This document shows, piece by piece, positions 61,177 to 64,000 of a DNA stretch of 64,000 bases. A program made the translations under genes and the position numbers. The notes below the pieces were generated by a model. The model made no database searches. It was given only the letters and a program-made list of their open reading frames with translations, and was not told the DNA's origin. The stretch is taken from contig NZ_CP139303.1 in assembly GCF_034092465.1 (NCBI RefSeq), positions 1,268,865 through 1,332,864 of the forward strand, given 5' to 3'. Origin of the DNA: Prochlorococcus sp. MIT 1223 (GTDB taxonomy: Bacteria > Cyanobacteriota > Cyanobacteriia > PCC-6307 > Cyanobiaceae). Every line of letters starts with the position of its first letter. The first letter of the stretch is position 1.

Positions 61177-61884
61177 ATGTCAGTAGATCTTGCAATTCAA
61201 CTTCGGGAGGGAACGAAAAAGTCCCATACGATGGCCGAAAACACTGGCTTTATTAGTTGTTTCTTGAAAGGGGTAGTTGAAAAAAACTCCTATCGAAAAT
61301 TGTTAGCAGATTTATATTTTGTTTATTCGGCAATGGAAGATCAAATAACTAGGCTTGCCTCAGAAGGGCATCCCATAGTTTCTAATATCAATTTCAAAGA
61401 ATTAAATCGGCGAAATGCTTTAGAGAAAGATTTGAATTTTTATTTCGGTATAGATTGGCAAAGTTCTCTAAAAATGTCTTCTTCGGCGCAAGTTTATGTC
61501 GACCGAATTAATCAAATAGGGCAAGAACAGCCTGAGTTGTTAATTGGCCATCATTATAGTCGCTATATAGGAGACCTATCAGGTGGCAAGATGCTTAAAA
61601 AGATTACACAAAGATCTTTAGATTTATCAAATAATGATGGATTAAATTTCTATATCTTTAATGGAATTGACGATGAAAAAGCTTTTAAAGATAATTATCG
61701 GAAAACTCTTAATTCCTTATCAATAGATCAAGGAATGGCAGATTTAATAATTGAAGAGGCAAATAAAGCATTTACTTACAACATGAATATTTTTCAGGAG
61801 TTAGAAGGTAATCTGATAGCATCAATAGGTAAAGTCCTATTTAGGTATTTGACCAAAAACAATAGAAAAGGAAGTACAGAATAG
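61177..61884 (+). CDS. ho1: Heme oxygenase (biliverdin-producing)
   Basis: Heme oxygenase opens heme to biliverdin IX-alpha using ferredoxin. The proximal His17 is in REGTKKSHTMAEN, and the distal helix motif is YIGDLSGGKML near residue 142. KGVVEKNSYRKLLADLYFVYSAME is typical of cyanobacterial HO1. I chose the ATG at 61177 (MSVDLAIQL), the usual family start; an ATG 16 codons upstream gives a leader not seen in relatives. It is the first gene of a same-strand set with pebA and pebB. Confidence 0.96.
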   Translation: MSVDLAIQLREGTKKSHTMAENTGFISCFLKGVVEKNSYRKLLADLYFVYSAMEDQITRLASEGHPIVSNINFKELNRRNALEKDLNFYFGIDWQSSLKMSSSAQVYVDRINQIGQEQPELLIGHHYSRYIGDLSGGKMLKKITQRSLDLSNNDGLNFYIFNGIDDEKAFKDNYRKTLNSLSIDQGMADLIIEEANKAFTYNMNIFQELEGNLIASIGKVLFRYLTKNNRKGSTE

Positions 61885-62007
61885 AATCCATTCTTTAAGT
61901 TAGTATTTAATAAATAGTCTTCAAATGCACGTTTATATCAATTTGATTTATAGTAGATTTGTTCATTGGTAAGTAAACTCTTTGCCATTTTTAGAGATCT
62001 ATCTTTA

Positions 62008-62706
62008 ATGTTTAATCATTTGCTTGAGGAATTACATGAAAGTATTCGGAACCACGGAGGCGATTTACTAGAGATACCTATGGAATTTAGTGAATATTTT
62101 TCTATTAATAGAGAATCAAAAATTAGAAGTTGGTTGTGGAATGTACCTGGATTTAGGCGCTGGAGGACTACCAGTTTAGACGCAGGCGAAAATCTACAAG
62201 TTTTGAATTCAGTTGCTTATCCAGTTTATGAAAAAGACCAACCAATAATGGGCATTGACCTTTTATGGTTTGGGAAGAGAAAAAGATTAGTAGCAGTTCT
62301 TGATTTTCAGCCATTAATCCAAGATCATCTTTATTTTGATCATTACTTTCAAGAACTTGAGTCCCTTAAGAATCAATATCCAGAATTTAACTCGAAGCAG
62401 GAAATGTTTGCATATGATCCAAAGCAATATTTCTCTCCATGGGTTCTTTTTTGCAAAGGAGGTATTAGTCAAGCTCAAGAAACGCTCCCTTTAATTTTCA
62501 GCTCTTTTCTCGATTTATATTGGAAAATTCAAAGTAAGAGTAGAAATAAAGCACTTGCTTTGACAGTAGAAGAGATTGAGAATTTGCATGTTAATTATGA
62601 CAAATATAGTGCAGAGAAAGATCCTGCCCATGGTCTATTTACTGGTTTTTTTGGAAAAGATTGGTCTGATAAATTCCTTCATGAATTTCTTTTTCCATCT
62701 AGTTAG
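62008..62706 (+). CDS. pebA: 15,16-dihydrobiliverdin:ferredoxin oxidoreductase
   Basis: PebA reduces biliverdin IX-alpha at the 15,16 double bond, the first of two steps to phycoerythrobilin. Family marks are WLWNVPGFRRWRTTSLDAGE near residue 42, LQVLNSVAYPVYEKDQPIMGIDLLWFG, and DPKQYFSPWVLFCKGG near 142. I chose the ATG at 62008 (MFNHLLEELHESIRNHGGD), which matches known PebA starts; an in-frame TTG at 61966 is upstream. It lies between ho1 and pebB. Confidence 0.96.
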   Translation: MFNHLLEELHESIRNHGGDLLEIPMEFSEYFSINRESKIRSWLWNVPGFRRWRTTSLDAGENLQVLNSVAYPVYEKDQPIMGIDLLWFGKRKRLVAVLDFQPLIQDHLYFDHYFQELESLKNQYPEFNSKQEMFAYDPKQYFSPWVLFCKGGISQAQETLPLIFSSFLDLYWKIQSKSRNKALALTVEEIENLHVNYDKYSAEKDPAHGLFTGFFGKDWSDKFLHEFLFPSS

Positions 62707-62741
62707 ATATAATTCATTTTTTTATTGCTCTATTTAAATTT

Positions 62742-63518
62742 ATGGATACACAGCGTCAATCAAGTTTAGATAGTATAACTTTCCCTAATTGGCGATGGAA
62801 ATTTTTTTTAGATTATGCTATTGATCAGCTTTGTTTTTTAAAATTAAAACCTTATCCGATACAAGATGAGTTTCTTGATAAAGAAGTTGATATAGGAGCT
62901 AAAGGTAAGTCACTTCTTGCAATGACTTCGACATGGGCATGTAAGACAAATAAAATTAGACAAGCAAGAGCAGTCTGCCTTGAGGCACCAGGTATAGCAT
63001 CAGTATTGAATTTTGTAATTGCTCCTTCTCCACAATATGATCTTCCTTTTTTTGGTGCTGATTTTGTAAGTCTTCCATCTGGCCATCTTTTAGCTTTAGA
63101 TCTTCAACCTGCTGTCAAAAATGATAAAGAGCATACATCAAAAGTTTGGGATAAATTATTACCTTTACATCAGAAATGGCAAACGCGTTTACCATATGGA
63201 GGTCCAATTCCTGAAGAAGCTCAGCAATACTTTTCACCAGGATTCTTGTGGACAAGAATACCTTTAGGTGTAGATGGAGATGCACTTATTTCTACAGTGA
63301 TTAAACCTGCTTTTCAAGACTATTTAAATTTATTTCTTGAGCTTTTGAGAAATGCAAGTGAAATTGCTGAAGAAAGAAGGCTTATGATATTAAATGGCCA
63401 AAAATTATACATGAAATATAGAGCGGAGAAAGACCCAGCACGATCAATGTTAACCAGGTTTTATGGAATAGACTGGACAGAAGAATACATTAATAAAGTA
63501 CTTTTTGATTTGAAGTGA
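62742..63518 (+). CDS. pebB: Phycoerythrobilin:ferredoxin oxidoreductase
   Basis: PebB reduces 15,16-dihydrobiliverdin to phycoerythrobilin, taking the intermediate from PebA by close contact. The 258-residue protein has TSTWACKTNKIRQARAVCLEAP near 62, SVLNFVIAPSPQYDLPFFGADFV near 88, and QYFSPGFLWTRIPLG near 166. YRAEKDPARSMLTRFYGIDWTE lies near the end, a block shared with PebA and other bilin reductases. It is 35 bases after pebA and about 75 before the phosphatase gene. Confidence 0.97.
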   Translation: MDTQRQSSLDSITFPNWRWKFFLDYAIDQLCFLKLKPYPIQDEFLDKEVDIGAKGKSLLAMTSTWACKTNKIRQARAVCLEAPGIASVLNFVIAPSPQYDLPFFGADFVSLPSGHLLALDLQPAVKNDKEHTSKVWDKLLPLHQKWQTRLPYGGPIPEEAQQYFSPGFLWTRIPLGVDGDALISTVIKPAFQDYLNLFLELLRNASEIAEERRLMILNGQKLYMKYRAEKDPARSMLTRFYGIDWTEEYINKVLFDLK

Positions 63519-63593
63519 AATTTAAAAAGTCTTCTAACTAATAGTAATTTATATTCTCATATAATAGAATATAAATTATCGACAAAATCATTT

Positions 63594-64000
63594 ATGAATA
63601 AGAGAATTTTATTTGTTTGTCTTGGTAATATTTGCCGGTCTCCAGCTGCCGAAGCTATTTTTCTGAAAGAGATAGAGGTTAATGGTCTAATTAAATACTT
63701 TACCGTTGATTCAGCGGGAACTGGAGGATGGCATTCTGGTAATCAAGCAGACTCTAGAATGAGAGATGCTGCTTCAAAAAGAGGAATAGATATACAAAGT
63801 AGGGCAAGAAAACTTAATCTTAAGGATTTTGAAAAGTTTGATTTAATTTTGACTATGGATAATTCGAATCTTTCAGACGTTCAATCTCTTGCTAAAAAAG
63901 CAGGTGATAAAAAAATATCTCATATCTATCCAATTTTAAAGTATGCAACTAAGACTAGCTTAATAGAAGTTCCTGATCCTTATTATGGAGGAGTTAATGG
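63594..64000 (+). CDS. Low-molecular-weight protein tyrosine phosphatase (3' end outside window)
   Basis: The phosphate-binding loop VCLGNICRSPAAE near the N-terminus has the C-x5-R-S signature with C9, R15 and S16. DSAGTGGWHSG and FDLILTMDNSN follow in the right order. The visible part reaches VPDPYYGG, which contains the general-acid Asp of the family. About 135 residues are seen, and only the last 20 or so are missing. The target protein is unknown. It is on the same strand as pebB, after about 75 bases. Confidence 0.93.
   Translation, partial: MNKRILFVCLGNICRSPAAEAIFLKEIEVNGLIKYFTVDSAGTGGWHSGNQADSRMRDAASKRGIDIQSRARKLNLKDFEKFDLILTMDNSNLSDVQSLAKKAGDKKISHIYPILKYATKTSLIEVPDPYYGGVN

Overview
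The window looks like core chromosome of a marine picocyanobacterium, most likely Prochlorococcus. It is AT-rich and tightly packed. It carries photosystem genes (psaC, psbZ), the cyanobacterial NDH-1 subunit ndhS, the response regulator rpaB, a chloroplast-type Ycf23 protein, and a ho1-pebA-pebB set for phycoerythrobilin. I can support the genus level by gene content and protein character. The ecotype or strain cannot be settled by eye. I see no phage genes, insertion sequences or CRISPR arrays.

Layout. 1-9.1 kb: the end of ycf23, then uvrB, a four-ACT aspartate kinase, holA, cobH, and a mutS gene broken by a one-base frameshift. 9.1-11 kb: psbZ, ribH, tRNA-Gly(GCC), a gene-poor stretch holding a decayed NodU-type carbamoyltransferase, and a GNAT acetyltransferase. 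11-17.5 kb: secA, then a minus-strand run miaA-infC-gntR-cysE. 17.5-25.4 kb: gyrB overlapping a small exported SH3-like protein and two crcB genes, then mgtE, a group 2 sigma factor, an alpha/beta hydrolase, and a mutY that also carries a Nudix domain. 25.4-32 kb: a PfkB sugar kinase, tsaE, ahcY, a DedA protein, ssb and mreBCD. 32-38.7 kb: rpaB, lysS, a small conserved protein, smpB, ruvB, a TPR protein, an M20 amidohydrolase and a small membrane protein. 38.7-46.3 kb: a TPP riboswitch with thiC, then transketolase, fabF-acpP, psaC and glmS. 46.3-53.6 kb: manC, rimM, ndhS, rnc, rnpB, tRNA-Arg(CCT), two unknown proteins and glgP. 53.7-64 kb: a cation/proton antiporter, a second alpha/beta hydrolase, an aldose-epimerase-like protein, an FMN hydroxy-acid oxidase, a DUF1537 sugar-acid kinase, icd, ho1-pebA-pebB, and the start of a low-molecular-weight phosphatase.

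How the genes work together. DNA repair is well represented (uvrB, ruvB, mutY, mutS), and the apparent loss of mutS stands out. Translation and RNA processing are served by infC, lysS, smpB, rimM, rnc, rnpB and miaA. Central carbon and storage metabolism includes transketolase, icd, glgP, glmS and manC. The most informative non-gene signals are: the mutS frameshift; the carbamoyltransferase relic with an apparent 8-bp inversion between 15-bp arms; an RpaB-box-like element just upstream of a recognisable psaC promoter; and a 16-bp palindrome upstream of rpaB. No unmistakable new multi-gene system is present. The hydroxy-acid oxidase plus DUF1537 kinase pair is the best candidate for an uncharacterised small pathway.
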